Shown: positions 24,620 to 34,231 of the stretch, piece by piece
Numbering within the stretch: the stretch's first letter is position 1
Layout of the letters: every line of letters starts with the position of its first letter
Source: PWND01 sp964614525
Lineage (GTDB): Bacteria; Bacteroidota; Bacteroidia; Bacteroidales; UBA7960
DNA length: 64,000 nucleotides
Assembly (NCBI GenBank): GCA_964614525.1
Contig: CAZTPA010000006.1
Span: 7,003 to 71,002 of the forward strand
Direction: 5' to 3'
Program-made: the position numbers and the translations under genes
The notes under the pieces: generated by a model
The model's database searches: none
Told to the model about the DNA's origin: nothing
The model's input: only the letters and a program-made list of their open reading frames with translations

Positions 24620-26980
24620 TTAAAATTTAAAATTGTAAGTAATTGCCGGCATTATACCGAAAAGATACATTTTATAAGGATCTTGTTGATAAGGATTATC
24701 TTCGTTTTGTCTAAAGAAATAAGCATATGGATTCTTTTTATTGTAGGCATTGTATACTGATATATTCCATGATCCCTGCCAGCGGCGGTCTTTTTTTAAA
24801 CTTGTTAAGATTGTTACCGAAAGATCAAGCCTGTGATAATCGGGTAATCTGGTACTATTTTTCTCTCCATAAACAGGAACAATTTCTCCCATATACTCAT
24901 ATCGTTGTATAGGAAGGGTAACCGGTTTGCCTGTATGATAAATCCAACTTGCTCCCATACTAATTCTTTTAGATAACTGATAGTTAATTACAATAGAAAG
25001 ATCATGGGGTTTATCAAAATTAGACACATAGGGATTTCCCAAATTTATACCCGGAATTTCTCTATCTGACTTTGACCATGCATAAGAAATCCAGCCGGTA
25101 AAATCGCCAATATTTCTTCCAAGCATAAACTCAAGGCCGAATGCCCTTGCATCTCCTACTCTGACCTCGCCCTCAAGCTGAGGATTAAGAATGACATTTG
25201 CCTGTTCTTTAAAGTCAATTTGATTTTCAATAGTTTTATAATAAGCCTCTACGGAAAAACTGACTGAATTATTCATAAAATCGTGAAAGTATCCTACTGC
25301 ATATTGATTTGCAATTTGTGGCAAAATATTCGGGCTGCTGGGAAACCAAACATCCAGAGGCGTTGTCATTTCAGAAAAAACAGTTTGATGCAGATATTGA
25401 AGCATTCTGTTATAACCTGCTTTTACAGACTGGTTCTCATTAAACATATATCGAATACCCAAACGTGGTTCAGGGCCATGATAATTATTATAAAACTCTC
25501 CCTCGCTATAAATTAAAGTATCTGCTGCATTATAATTATCATCAAAAAGAAATACTGTAGATTCACCAACATTTTGAAAAAGAGAATACCTTAATCCAAT
25601 TTCCACCAATAATTTATCATTAACATTATATTCATTTGACAAATACAAAGCAGACTCCAGGGCATTGCTCGTAGGCATTTGATATTTATCATTAGAACTT
25701 TGTTCTCCAACACCTTCAACAAGTCCGGGGTTAAAGCTGTGATATACAGAATGCAGCCCAAACTTAACCGTATTTTTCCTGTTAATAAACCAGGAAAAAT
25801 CTGATTTAACATTATAAGCTTCAATCCCACTTGTCCAATCAAAAGAGGTAACACCTGATCTTAAACCCATCAAATAATCAAAATTGCTGTAAATAACAGA
25901 GAAGTTAGAAAAAATTCTATTGTTAAATATATGATTCCATCTAACAGTTGCTGTGGCATTGCCCCAGCCCAATTTAAAATCATCACCGATGCTTAATATA
26001 TCCCTTCCAAAGTAACCGGAGAAATAAAGTCTGTTATTGTCATTTATACGATAATTAAACTTTGCATTCAAATCATAGAAATAAAGCTGATTTCCTCTAA
26101 GATTAGTATCATTAGATAAGTATAAAAACAAATCAGCATAGGTTCTTCTTCCTGATAAAAGAAAACTGCTCACATCTTTTTGAATAGGCCCTTCGAGTGT
26201 CAGGCGACTAGATATTGAACCTATTCCTCCGGAAGCATGATAATCCTTATAATTTCCATCTTTCATCCTTATATCAATAACAGAAGACAATCGTCCGCCA
26301 TAATTAGCAGGAATTCCACCCTTGTATATCTGAACATCTTTAATAGCATCAGAATTAAATACACTAAAAAAGCCCATTAGATGAGCTGCATTGTATACGC
26401 TGGCTTCATCAAGCAGTATAAGGTTCTGATCAACGCTGCCTCCTCTAACAGACAAACCGGTTGAGCCTTCTCCCGCAGAACTAACACCGGGAAGCAATGT
26501 TAAGGCTTTAATAACATCAACTTCTCCCATAAATGAAGGAAGAGTTTTTATTGTTTCAACCTGCAAACGATTCACACTCATTCTAACATCAGACACATTC
26601 TTATTAGATCTCTCAGATTCAATAACAACCTCCGCAAGCTCATAGCTATGCGGCTCAAGTTCAATATTAATCTGATTATCGCTATTTAAATCAAGCTTTA
26701 TGGTCTTTTTATGATAACCTACATAGGAATATTCGATTGTGTATTGACCTTTATCCAGACTGATGCTATAAAAACCATATACATTAGTTACAGTGCCCGC
26801 ACCCAATTCCTTAATTAATACAGTGGCTCCAATAAGATCTTCACCTGTTAAAGCATCGCTTACATGCCCTTTTACAGCAAAATTATCTGTTAGATTTTCA
26901 CTTTTAACATTAATGCTGTAAAAAATAGCAAAATAAAGAAAAACAAGCTTTAGCAAAGCAAACAAATAGCATCTATTCAT
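24620..26980 (-). CDS. TonB-dependent outer-membrane receptor with carboxypeptidase-like N-domain
   Basis: 786 residues. Signal peptide (about 1-27); CarboxypepD_reg-like domain (about 31-115, 'VKGHVSDALTGEDLIGATVLI' split by variation); plug domain (about 125-240, 'LPGVSSAGEGSTGLSVRGGS' then VYNAAHLMGFFSVFN); then a 22-strand barrel ending in aromatic 'MPAITYNFKF'. It lacks the SusC hallmark and has a DUF4249 partner instead of SusD, so I expect import of something other than glycans, such as an iron or cofactor complex. The two genes form an operon. Confidence 0.92.
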   Translation of the reverse strand: MNRCYLFALLKLVFLYFAIFYSINVKSENLTDNFAVKGHVSDALTGEDLIGATVLIKELGAGTVTNVYGFYSISLDKGQYTIEYSYVGYHKKTIKLDLNSDNQINIELEPHSYELAEVVIESERSNKNVSDVRMSVNRLQVETIKTLPSFMGEVDVIKALTLLPGVSSAGEGSTGLSVRGGSVDQNLILLDEASVYNAAHLMGFFSVFNSDAIKDVQIYKGGIPANYGGRLSSVIDIRMKDGNYKDYHASGGIGSISSRLTLEGPIQKDVSSFLLSGRRTYADLFLYLSNDTNLRGNQLYFYDLNAKFNYRINDNNRLYFSGYFGRDILSIGDDFKLGWGNATATVRWNHIFNNRIFSNFSVIYSNFDYLMGLRSGVTSFDWTSGIEAYNVKSDFSWFINRKNTVKFGLHSVYHSFNPGLVEGVGEQSSNDKYQMPTSNALESALYLSNEYNVNDKLLVEIGLRYSLFQNVGESTVFLFDDNYNAADTLIYSEGEFYNNYHGPEPRLGIRYMFNENQSVKAGYNRMLQYLHQTVFSEMTTPLDVWFPSSPNILPQIANQYAVGYFHDFMNNSVSFSVEAYYKTIENQIDFKEQANVILNPQLEGEVRVGDARAFGLEFMLGRNIGDFTGWISYAWSKSDREIPGINLGNPYVSNFDKPHDLSIVINYQLSKRISMGASWIYHTGKPVTLPIQRYEYMGEIVPVYGEKNSTRLPDYHRLDLSVTILTSLKKDRRWQGSWNISVYNAYNKKNPYAYFFRQNEDNPYQQDPYKMYLFGIMPAITYNFKF

Positions 26981-27248
26981 ACTTTTAGGTAAAATTTTTT
27001 ATAAAAAAGTAATTGTATAATTTTAAATTAACAAATCTTGAAATAATTTGTTCTATATAATAATTATTATAAACCACTAAAAAGTCCTCTTATTATAGGA
27101 ATTTGATAATATTTTTGCTTAAAAATAAATATTATTAAGAAAAACAGAGTTTCACTTCATTGTTGATATTAATTTTTTTTTAATTTAGCAATTCGGTAAT
27201 GTAAATTTAGAGGATTAAAGATATAATAAAAACTCAAAAAATCAGTGT

Positions 27249-27818
27249 ATGAAACTTAATGTAGGATTTATCAAGTCTGTTCTTAATGTTTATGATGAGA
27301 TGTCGGATAATGGCATAAACATAGTCTATCTGGGAGAATTTCATCATCAAATAACAAAAATGTTTACATCCATGGCTGAAGATGACTTGGACAGGAAAGA
27401 CGAAGAACGTGCTGTTATTAGAAAAGTATATTCAGTTATGGTAGAAACTTTGCAGAACATGGCGCGTCATAGTGATGAAATAGCTGATAAATTTAATATT
27501 GGTAAAGGTTTGTTTATGATTGGAAAAAAGGAAGATACTTATTTTGTTATTACATCAAACAGAGTTTCCAACAGCAAAACAAAAATTCTGGAAGCAGCAA
27601 TTAAAGAAGTGAATGCAGCTACAAGAGATGAACTCAAACAAATGTATAAGAAACAAATGTGCGATGGCACTATCAGCTCAAAAGGTGGAGCAGGACTTGG
27701 TCTTATTGAAATTGCAAAAAGGACAAGAAATAAACTGGTTTATGAGTTTTTGCCACTTGATCAAAACAGTCAGTTTTTCATTTTGAAAGTGGAGATTAAC
27801 GCTAAGAAAATAGAATAA
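27249..27818 (+). CDS. SiaB-like (DUF6272) histidine-kinase-fold protein
   Basis: 189 residues. The central region has an N-box-like 'MVETLQNMARHSDEI' and a G-box-like 'SSKGGAGLGLIEIAKRTRNK' with the HATPase/GHKL arrangement but no phospho-acceptor domain. This matches SiaB-family kinases, which in SiaABCD systems phosphorylate a STAS protein (SiaC). No siaA, siaC or siaD is adjacent; recG follows after 42 bp. It may regulate an unlinked anti-sigma-like partner. The family call is based on motif layout. Confidence 0.7.
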   Translation: MKLNVGFIKSVLNVYDEMSDNGINIVYLGEFHHQITKMFTSMAEDDLDRKDEERAVIRKVYSVMVETLQNMARHSDEIADKFNIGKGLFMIGKKEDTYFVITSNRVSNSKTKILEAAIKEVNAATRDELKQMYKKQMCDGTISSKGGAGLGLIEIAKRTRNKLVYEFLPLDQNSQFFILKVEINAKKIE

Positions 27819-27860
27819 TAATATCTTTTTCTTTCCTTAGCACATGCTAAATCACAAATT

Positions 27861-29966
27861 ATGTCTCATGACATTTTTGAAACTCCAATTGAGTTTTTAA
27901 AAGGTGTAGGCCCTCAAAGAGCTGATCTTTTAAAGGATGAAGTTGATATATTTGTTTTTAAAGACCTTCTGTACTTTTTCCCTTTTCGATATATAGATCG
28001 AAGCAAATTTTACAAAATCAGTGAAATTAGTGACGACTTGCCATATATTCAACTCCGAGGTTTTATATCTAACATTGAACTTCATGGGGCAAAGCGTACG
28101 AACAGGATGACTGCCACCTTTTCTGATCCCTCAGGTCAAATTGAGTTAGTATGGTTTAAGGGCTTTAAGTGGTTAAAAAACAGCTTTAAACCTAATGTGG
28201 AATATATTGTTTTTGGTAAGCCAACAAAATTTGGCAACAAAATAAATATTGTACATCCTGAAATTGAAATAGTTGACGCTGAATCCCTTAGTCAGCTTTC
28301 TTCGATGCAAGCTGTTTACAGTTCTACAGAAAAATTAAAAAGCAAAGGACTTGACAGCAAAGGTATAAGCAAATTAATGAGAAACTTATTGCCAAGAGTT
28401 GAAGATTTAATTCCGGAGACTTTAAACAAAGAAATAATATCAACATTAAAACTTATTTCAAGAAAAGAAGCCATAAGAAATATCCACTTTCCTGAAAATA
28501 CCTTAAAGATGAAGCAGGCAATTTCAAGGCTTAAGTTTGAGGAATTGTTTTATCTTCAGATGAGTTTACTGAAATTAAAAACTGACAGGGATATAAAATT
28601 AAAGGGGCACATATTTAATAAGCTAGGTGATTCTTTTCATAACTTCTATAATCTCAATTTACCATTCGAACTAACAAATGCACAGAAAAGAGTATTAAAA
28701 GAAATTCGTTCTGATACTTTATCCGGAAAACAAATGAACCGTTTATTGCAGGGAGATGTTGGCAGCGGCAAAACAATTGTTGCATTAATGACAATGCTCA
28801 TGGCTAATGACAACGGTTTTCAGGCATGTTTAATGGCTCCTACAGAAATTCTTGCCCAACAACATCATACGAATATTCTTAAGCTGCTTAAAAATTTAGA
28901 TATAAAGATTGCTCTTTTAACCGGCTCGACAAGAACTGCCGAAAGAAAAGAAATTTTTAGCAAGCTAGCGTCAAAAGAGATTAATATTTTAATAGGAACT
29001 CATGCTCTTATTGAAGATAAAGTAGTTTTTTCGAATTTGGGAATGGTGGTTATTGATGAACAGCATCGCTTTGGAGTTGCTCAAAGAGCAAAATTATGGG
29101 CAAAAACTGCAAGTCCGCCACATGTTCTTGTTATGACAGCTACTCCGATACCAAGAACATTAGCAATGACTCTTTATGGTGATTTAGATGTTTCTGTAAT
29201 TGATGAACTACCGCCGGGAAGAAAGTCAATAAAAACAATTCATCAATACGATTCAAACAGGCTGAAGGTTTTTGGCTTCATGAAAGATCAAATTAAAAAG
29301 GGAAGGCAAATATATGTAGTATATCCACTAATAAAAGAGTCAGAAAAGCTGGATTTAAAACATCTTACAGATGGTTATGAAAGTATCTCAAGAGAATTCC
29401 CAATGCCGCAATATATTGTTAGCATATTGCACGGTCAAATGAAACCGGCAGATAAAGATTTTGAAATGCAGCGATTTGTTAAGGGAGAAACGCAAATAAT
29501 GGTTGCAACAACCGTTATTGAAGTAGGTATTGACGTTCCGAATGCGTCGGTAATGGTTATAGAAAGTGCCGAGCGCTTTGGTTTATCTCAATTGCATCAG
29601 CTTCGCGGAAGGGTTGGAAGAGGCTCTGACCAGTCATACTGCATATTGATGACAGCTGATAAGTTAAGCAATGATGCAAGAATAAGAATTAAGTCAATGG
29701 TAGAAACAAATGATGGATTTGAAATTGCTGAGACAGATTTGAAGCTGAGAGGTCCCGGGGATATCCGTGGAACTCAGCAAAGTGGTATGATAGATCTAAA
29801 AATTGCTGATATTGCAAAAGACGAAAAAATATTGCATTTTGCAAGAGGATTGGCAAGGGCAGTTCTCGAAAAAGATCCGGAGTTAAGCAATCCTGAAAAT
29901 AAAATTATTAAAGAAACTTTAAAGAAGCTAAATAAACACAAAAGCATGTGGAGCCGAATAAGCTAA
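27861..29966 (+). CDS. recG: ATP-dependent DNA helicase RecG
   Basis: 701 residues. RecG remodels stalled forks and branched DNA. The N-terminal wedge OB-fold region spans about 1-180. Motor domain 1 has Walker A LLQGDVGSGKTIVALM, the DExH motif VIDEQHRFG and TATPIPRTLAMTLYGDLD. Motor domain 2 has TTVIEVGIDVPNASVMVIE and QLHQLRGRVGRG. The C-terminal 'LRGPGDIRGTQQSG' corresponds to the TRG motif area. The length is normal. A strong terminator follows. Confidence 0.96.
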   Translation: MSHDIFETPIEFLKGVGPQRADLLKDEVDIFVFKDLLYFFPFRYIDRSKFYKISEISDDLPYIQLRGFISNIELHGAKRTNRMTATFSDPSGQIELVWFKGFKWLKNSFKPNVEYIVFGKPTKFGNKINIVHPEIEIVDAESLSQLSSMQAVYSSTEKLKSKGLDSKGISKLMRNLLPRVEDLIPETLNKEIISTLKLISRKEAIRNIHFPENTLKMKQAISRLKFEELFYLQMSLLKLKTDRDIKLKGHIFNKLGDSFHNFYNLNLPFELTNAQKRVLKEIRSDTLSGKQMNRLLQGDVGSGKTIVALMTMLMANDNGFQACLMAPTEILAQQHHTNILKLLKNLDIKIALLTGSTRTAERKEIFSKLASKEINILIGTHALIEDKVVFSNLGMVVIDEQHRFGVAQRAKLWAKTASPPHVLVMTATPIPRTLAMTLYGDLDVSVIDELPPGRKSIKTIHQYDSNRLKVFGFMKDQIKKGRQIYVVYPLIKESEKLDLKHLTDGYESISREFPMPQYIVSILHGQMKPADKDFEMQRFVKGETQIMVATTVIEVGIDVPNASVMVIESAERFGLSQLHQLRGRVGRGSDQSYCILMTADKLSNDARIRIKSMVETNDGFEIAETDLKLRGPGDIRGTQQSGMIDLKIADIAKDEKILHFARGLARAVLEKDPELSNPENKIIKETLKKLNKHKSMWSRIS

Positions 29967-29970
29967 AAAA

Positions 29971-30006
29971 AGAGCCAAAATCTTAAAGGATTTTGGCTCT
30001 TTTTTT
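29971..30006. terminator. bidirectional intrinsic terminator
   Basis: A 12-bp perfect stem (AGAGCCAAAATC with GATTTTGGCTCT, 6-nt loop) is flanked by A-run and T-run. It serves recG on the plus strand and tonB, the last gene of the long suf run, on the minus strand. Confidence 0.92.
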
Positions 30007-30021
30007 AATTATATAAATTTC

Positions 30022-30696
30022 CTAATTCAACACGAATCTGATTGGCATTCTGTATTGTACTCTAACAGGCTGATTTCTTTGCCTTCCTGGTTTCCAGTTC
30101 GGCATATTTTTAACAACCCTTATTGCTTCCTGATCACATCCTCCACCAATTCCACGGAGAATTTCTACGTTTGTCACACTGCCGTCTTTTTCAACAACAA
30201 AAGTAACAAACACAGAACCCTGAATTCCTGATTCTCTGGCAATTGTAGGATACCTGATATTATCCCTTAAATATTTCATCATTGCTTCCTGTCCTCCGGG
30301 AAATTCCGGATTTTCCTCTACAATTTCAAAAATATAATCTTCTTCAACTTCTTCTTCTTCAGCAATAAAAGGAGTAAATTCTTTAACTTCTGTTTCAGCA
30401 GTTGCCTCAACATCTACTATAAATTCCTCTTCTATTTCAACATCATCATCAACGATAACGAGTTCGGTTGAAGGTTCCGGCGGAGGTGGTGGAGGCGGCT
30501 CCTCCGGTCTTGTAATAGGTATATCTTCTTCTTCAATAAAATCCGCTTCTAAATTACCCAGATCATATTCAGTCCTTTCGTATGTTTTCCATTCAAAAGC
30601 AACCAGAACACCAACTAAGGTCAGGATAATACCAATCTGAAGAAATACGCTTTTCTTCCTTTCAAGATCAGCTTTGGGTGTCTTTTTGATTTCCAT
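30022..30696 (-). CDS. tonB: energy transducer TonB
   Basis: 224 residues. A single transmembrane helix (about 19-36, FLQIGIILTLVGVLVAF) is followed by a periplasmic Pro/Glu-rich spacer (PEEPPPPPPPEPS at 65-77, then an acidic stretch). The C-terminal TonB domain (about 140-223) has 'FPGGQEAMMKYLRDNIRYP' and 'IGGGCDQEAIRVVKNMPNW', ending 'YRMPIRFVLN'. It transmits proton-motive force to outer-membrane receptors such as the one at 24.6 kb. It is the last gene of a long minus-strand run, 93 bp after the VanZ gene. Confidence 0.92.
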   Translation of the reverse strand: MEIKKTPKADLERKKSVFLQIGIILTLVGVLVAFEWKTYERTEYDLGNLEADFIEEEDIPITRPEEPPPPPPPEPSTELVIVDDDVEIEEEFIVDVEATAETEVKEFTPFIAEEEEVEEDYIFEIVEENPEFPGGQEAMMKYLRDNIRYPTIARESGIQGSVFVTFVVEKDGSVTNVEILRGIGGGCDQEAIRVVKNMPNWKPGRQRNQPVRVQYRMPIRFVLN

Positions 30697-30789
30697 ATTT
30701 CTATATATTAAAATTAAAAGCTATTGTTTTATACTAATTCAAATAATTTCAAGAGCGCTAATATACGAAAAAATAAAATTACTAAAATC

Positions 30790-31197
30790 TTATTTTTTCA
30801 AAAACTTAAACACTTTTATGTAACCAACTGTTTCAAAGTATTTAAAAATAATAATACCTGTAAAAACTCCGATTAAATTCGCTACAAAATCATAAAAATC
30901 GGCATTCCTGCTATCAAACAAAAAATGTTGCAATATTTCGGTTATTCCACTAAAAAGCAATCCAGAAATAAAAACAGTAGTGTAATAGTTGTTTTTATGT
31001 TTAGAACTCTCTTTTTTATAATAGAAACCTACATGCAATAAAAACGCAAAAATTGCAAATATTATTATGTGTACAATTTTATCAAAATATGGAATATCAA
31101 ATATTCCACTTGGAGGTATTGTACTTTCGGGAATACTAATAATAAAAAAAATTATTAAAGCCCAAAAGATTGCAGGAATAAAACTTTTTAACGGCAT
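30790..31197 (-). CDS. VanZ-family membrane protein
   Basis: 135 residues, four hydrophobic segments. The VanZ pattern is visible as 'YFDKIVHIIIFAIFAFLLHVGFY', 'SGLLFSGITEILQHFL' and 'RNADFYDFVANLIGVFTGI' (acidic and aromatic residues in the helices). The function of VanZ-like proteins outside glycopeptide resistance is unknown. It lies 20 bp after gcvH. Confidence 0.82.
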   Translation of the reverse strand: MPLKSFIPAIFWALIIFFIISIPESTIPPSGIFDIPYFDKIVHIIIFAIFAFLLHVGFYYKKESSKHKNNYYTTVFISGLLFSGITEILQHFLFDSRNADFYDFVANLIGVFTGIIIFKYFETVGYIKVFKFLKK

Positions 31198-31217
31198 CCA
31201 AAAAAAATCAGAAATTT

Positions 31218-31595
31218 TTATCCTACTAATTCTTTATACTGATCAGCAGAAAGCAAGTCGCTTTTTTGACCGGGATCAGTTAATTTGATTTTTGCAATCC
31301 AGCCTTTGCCATATGGATCTTTATTTACAATATCAGGAGTACTTTCTATTTCTTCATTAAACTCAAGTACCTCTCCTGATACAGGCATAAAAAGATCTGA
31401 TACCGTTTTTACTGCTTCAATAGTGCCGAAAGCATCTTCTTGTTCAAGAGTTTCGCCAATACTATCTACCTCAATATAAACTATATCTCCAAGTTCATTT
31501 TGAGCGAAATCAGTAATACCAATGTAGGCTTCGTCACCTTCAACTTTAAGCCATTCATGATCTTTTGTGTACAGTAATTCTTCAGGAAAATTCAT
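31218..31595 (-). CDS. gcvH: glycine cleavage system H protein
   Basis: 125 residues. GcvH carries the lipoyl-bound aminomethyl group between the P, T and L proteins. The lipoylated lysine is Lys63 in 'FGTIEAVKTVSDL'. The N-terminal 'YTKDHEWLKVEGDEAYIGIT' and the Gly-rich 'YGKGWIAKI' are canonical. No gcvP or gcvT is adjacent, so it acts with enzymes encoded elsewhere. It is part of the long suf-tonB run, 95 bp after the DUF59 gene. Confidence 0.95.
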   Translation of the reverse strand: MNFPEELLYTKDHEWLKVEGDEAYIGITDFAQNELGDIVYIEVDSIGETLEQEDAFGTIEAVKTVSDLFMPVSGEVLEFNEEIESTPDIVNKDPYGKGWIAKIKLTDPGQKSDLLSADQYKELVG

Positions 31596-31690
31596 AATTT
31601 TCTAAATATTAAAAGTGAATTATATTTTAAGATTGAGGTTCAAAAATACAATCTTTTTTGCAAGAAAAATCAGAAATATTGCATTTATTT

Positions 31691-32011
31691 TTATAATAAT
31701 CCCATATCAAGCTTTGCTGCATCAGAAATCAAATCTAAAGACCACTGAGGTTCAAATACGAGTTTGATTATAACATCATTAACTCCCTCAATATTTTTTA
31801 CAACATTTTTAACATTATTAGGCATACTATCAGCAACAGGACAATTGGGATTAGTGAGAGTCATCACAATCTCTACAAAATTATTATTGTCGATATTTAT
31901 TTCATATATTAATCCCAAATCATAAATATTCACAGGTATCTCAGGATCATGTACTGTTTTTAAGGCTTTAATAATTTCCTTTTCTAATTCTTGTTTCTCA
32001 TTATCATTCAT
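31691..32011 (-). CDS. DUF59/MIP18-type Fe-S assembly factor (SufT-like)
   Basis: 106 residues. The family pattern is 'IIKALKTVHDPEIPVNIYDLGLIY', then 'MTLTNPNCPVADSMP' with the conserved Cys (about 61), and the C-terminal 'VFEPQWSLDLISDAAKLDMG'. SufT/PaaD-like proteins help maturation or delivery of Fe-S clusters. Position 11 bp after sufE within the suf operon supports this role. Confidence 0.88.
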   Translation of the reverse strand: MNDNEKQELEKEIIKALKTVHDPEIPVNIYDLGLIYEINIDNNNFVEIVMTLTNPNCPVADSMPNNVKNVVKNIEGVNDVIIKLVFEPQWSLDLISDAAKLDMGLL

Positions 32012-32022
32012 AGCAAATAATT

Positions 32023-32442
32023 TTATGACTTGGACTTAAAAGCAATTGCATAAAGCTTCATTTGCTTAATCATGCTAACTAAACCATTAGATCTGGTTGG
32101 TGAAAGATGCTCCTTGAGTCCTATTTTATCAATAAAGTCTAACTCAGCATTTATTATTTCGTCAGGACGTTGACCTGATAAAACCCTAATAAGTATATGG
32201 ACTATGCCTTTCGTTATTAAAGCATCGCTATCGGCCGTAAAATAAACTTTACCATCATCCATTTTGGCATGCAGCCATACTTGAGATTGGCAGCCACTGA
32301 TTAAGAATTGTTTGTTTTTGTATTTTTCATCAATCGGCGGTACGCTCTTTCCCAGCTCTATTATATAATTATACTTATCGAGCCAATCATCAAACATCTC
32401 GAATTCTGAAATAATTTCTTGTTCTTTTTCTTTAATACTCAT
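32023..32442 (-). CDS. sufE: SufE, cysteine desulfurase sulfur acceptor
   Basis: 139 residues. It accepts persulfide sulfur from SufS and passes it to SufBCD. The active Cys51 is in 'LISGCQSQVWLHA'. The family also shows 'DWLDKYNYIIELGKSVPP' and 'GLKEHLSPTRSNGL'. It is separated from sufS by one membrane-protein gene, but all are on the same strand with short gaps. Confidence 0.95.
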   Translation of the reverse strand: MSIKEKEQEIISEFEMFDDWLDKYNYIIELGKSVPPIDEKYKNKQFLISGCQSQVWLHAKMDDGKVYFTADSDALITKGIVHILIRVLSGQRPDEIINAELDFIDKIGLKEHLSPTRSNGLVSMIKQMKLYAIAFKSKS

Positions 32443-32465
32443 AGCAGAATTTTTTTTGATTATAA

Positions 32466-32948
32466 TTATTCTGTTTTAAATAATTCTTTCTTTTCTTCTG
32501 CTTTTAATTGCAAGTCGGAAGCAGTTTTAAATGGGCTGGGCTTACTAATTAGAAAAAACACAAGACCCATTGCAGCAATATATATCAAATTTGTATCTGC
32601 TGTAATTACAAAAATCAAACAAACACTTATGATTGCTGATGCAGTGATTGCGAATCTAAAAAACAAAGCTTTATAATATAATATCATCTTGGCATTAAGT
32701 ACCAAATCTTTATCTATTTTTTTTATGGCATTCTGAGGTATAATAAAAGCTATTGGCAAATGAATTAATAAGCTGGCAATAGCAATATATTTTAGAATGT
32801 CTAAAGTATTTTTGTTTATGTCAATAAAGGGTCCGTAATAATTCTCTGATAATGAGCTAATTAACAATACCAAAATTGCAGAAAAAAAGAAAAAGCTAAA
32901 CTTAACGTTTAATAAACGTTGAATTTGTGCCGGTGATTTGTTTTCCAT
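32466..32948 (-). CDS. small integral membrane protein inside the suf operon
   Basis: 160 residues. Hydrophobic helices at about 16-33, 47-67, 92-113 and 117-135; both ends are charged. I do not recognise a family. It lies 50 bp after sufS and 23 bp before sufE, so it is probably co-expressed with Fe-S assembly. No metal-binding or transporter motif is evident. A role in Fe-S assembly is suggested only by context. Confidence 0.7.
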   Translation of the reverse strand: MENKSPAQIQRLLNVKFSFFFFSAILVLLISSLSENYYGPFIDINKNTLDILKYIAIASLLIHLPIAFIIPQNAIKKIDKDLVLNAKMILYYKALFFRFAITASAIISVCLIFVITADTNLIYIAAMGLVFFLISKPSPFKTASDLQLKAEEKKELFKTE

Positions 32949-32998
32949 TATTTTTTTTTGATGTTTTTACTTTAAAAATATTTATATATGAATAAAAA

Positions 32999-34219
32999 TC
33001 AAGTAAACATTTCCCTGATTTTCTTAAGTGCACTAATTAAAACATCAATCTCTTCATTTTTATTATAGGCAGCAACTGACAATCTAACAGTACCATAAAT
33101 ATTAAAAAAATCAATAACCGGCTGAGCACAATGATGACCGGTTCGCATTGCTATGCCGAACTTATCCAGGATTGTACCTGTGTCATAAGGATGAATATCT
33201 TCAAAGATAAAAGAAATCAAGCTGGCTCTTTTTGACGCATTGCCAATAAATCTAATATTATCTAGTTTTTCTAATTCATTATAAGCATAATTAAGCAAAC
33301 TATTTTCATGGTCAGCGATATTATCAATGCCTATATCTTCAACAAATTTAAGAGCTTGTTCAAAACCCAAAACATCACCTACATTAGGTGTTCCTGCTTC
33401 AAATTTGAAAGGTAATTCATTATAAGTTGTTTTGTCAAAAGAAACATCTTTAATCATTTCACCCCCACCTTGATATGGAGGCAATTTATCAAGCCATTCT
33501 TCTTTTCCATATAATACACCAATGCCCATTGGACCATATATTTTATGAGATGACATACAGTAGAAATCACAATCCAAATCTTTTACATCAACCTTAATGT
33601 GAGATACAGCCTGTGCTCCATCAATTAATACAGGGATGTTATTTTTATGAGCAGTACTAATAATCTTCTTAATGGGATTAATTGTGCCGAGAGAATTACT
33701 AACATGAGCTAATGCAATAAGTTTTGTCTTGTCATTAATTAAATTATCAATTTCATCTAAGAGCAATTCTCCTTTTTCATTAATCGGAATAACCTTTAAT
33801 TCCGCGCCTTTGTCTTCACACGCCATTTGCCATGGAACTATATTTGAATGATGTTCCATTGCTGAAATCAAAACCTGATCGCCTTTATTTAGAAATTTTT
33901 TGGAAAAAGTACTTGCAACAAGATTGATTGACTCTGTAGTTCCACGAGTAAATATAATCTCATGAGAATGAGTTGCATTTAAAAATTTCTGAACAGTTTT
34001 TCTTGTTTCTTCATACGCTTCAGTGGCAAGCTGGCTTAAATAGTGGGCACCTCTATGAATATTTGAATTTTCTTCACTATAATAATTTGAAATTCTATCA
34101 ATTACGACCTTGGGCTTTTGAGTTGTAGCAGCATTGTCAAAATAAACCAAAGGATGATTATTCACCTGTCTTTGGAGAATTGGAAATTGACTTCTAATTT
34201 CTTCAATATTATAGTTCAT
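32999..34219 (-). CDS. sufS: cysteine desulfurase SufS
   Basis: 406 residues, PLP-dependent class V aminotransferase fold. It removes sulfur from cysteine and forms a persulfide. PLP lysine Lys226 is in 'MSSHKIYGPMG'; catalytic Cys364 is in 'RTGHHCAQPVI'; His123/His124 lie in SAMEHHSNIVPW. The N-terminal 'YFDNAATTQKPKVV' is typical of the group II SufS type. It starts 12 bp after sufD. Confidence 0.95.
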   Translation of the reverse strand: MNYNIEEIRSQFPILQRQVNNHPLVYFDNAATTQKPKVVIDRISNYYSEENSNIHRGAHYLSQLATEAYEETRKTVQKFLNATHSHEIIFTRGTTESINLVASTFSKKFLNKGDQVLISAMEHHSNIVPWQMACEDKGAELKVIPINEKGELLLDEIDNLINDKTKLIALAHVSNSLGTINPIKKIISTAHKNNIPVLIDGAQAVSHIKVDVKDLDCDFYCMSSHKIYGPMGIGVLYGKEEWLDKLPPYQGGGEMIKDVSFDKTTYNELPFKFEAGTPNVGDVLGFEQALKFVEDIGIDNIADHENSLLNYAYNELEKLDNIRFIGNASKRASLISFIFEDIHPYDTGTILDKFGIAMRTGHHCAQPVIDFFNIYGTVRLSVAAYNKNEEIDVLISALKKIREMFT

Positions 34220-34231
34220 AATAAAAAGAAT

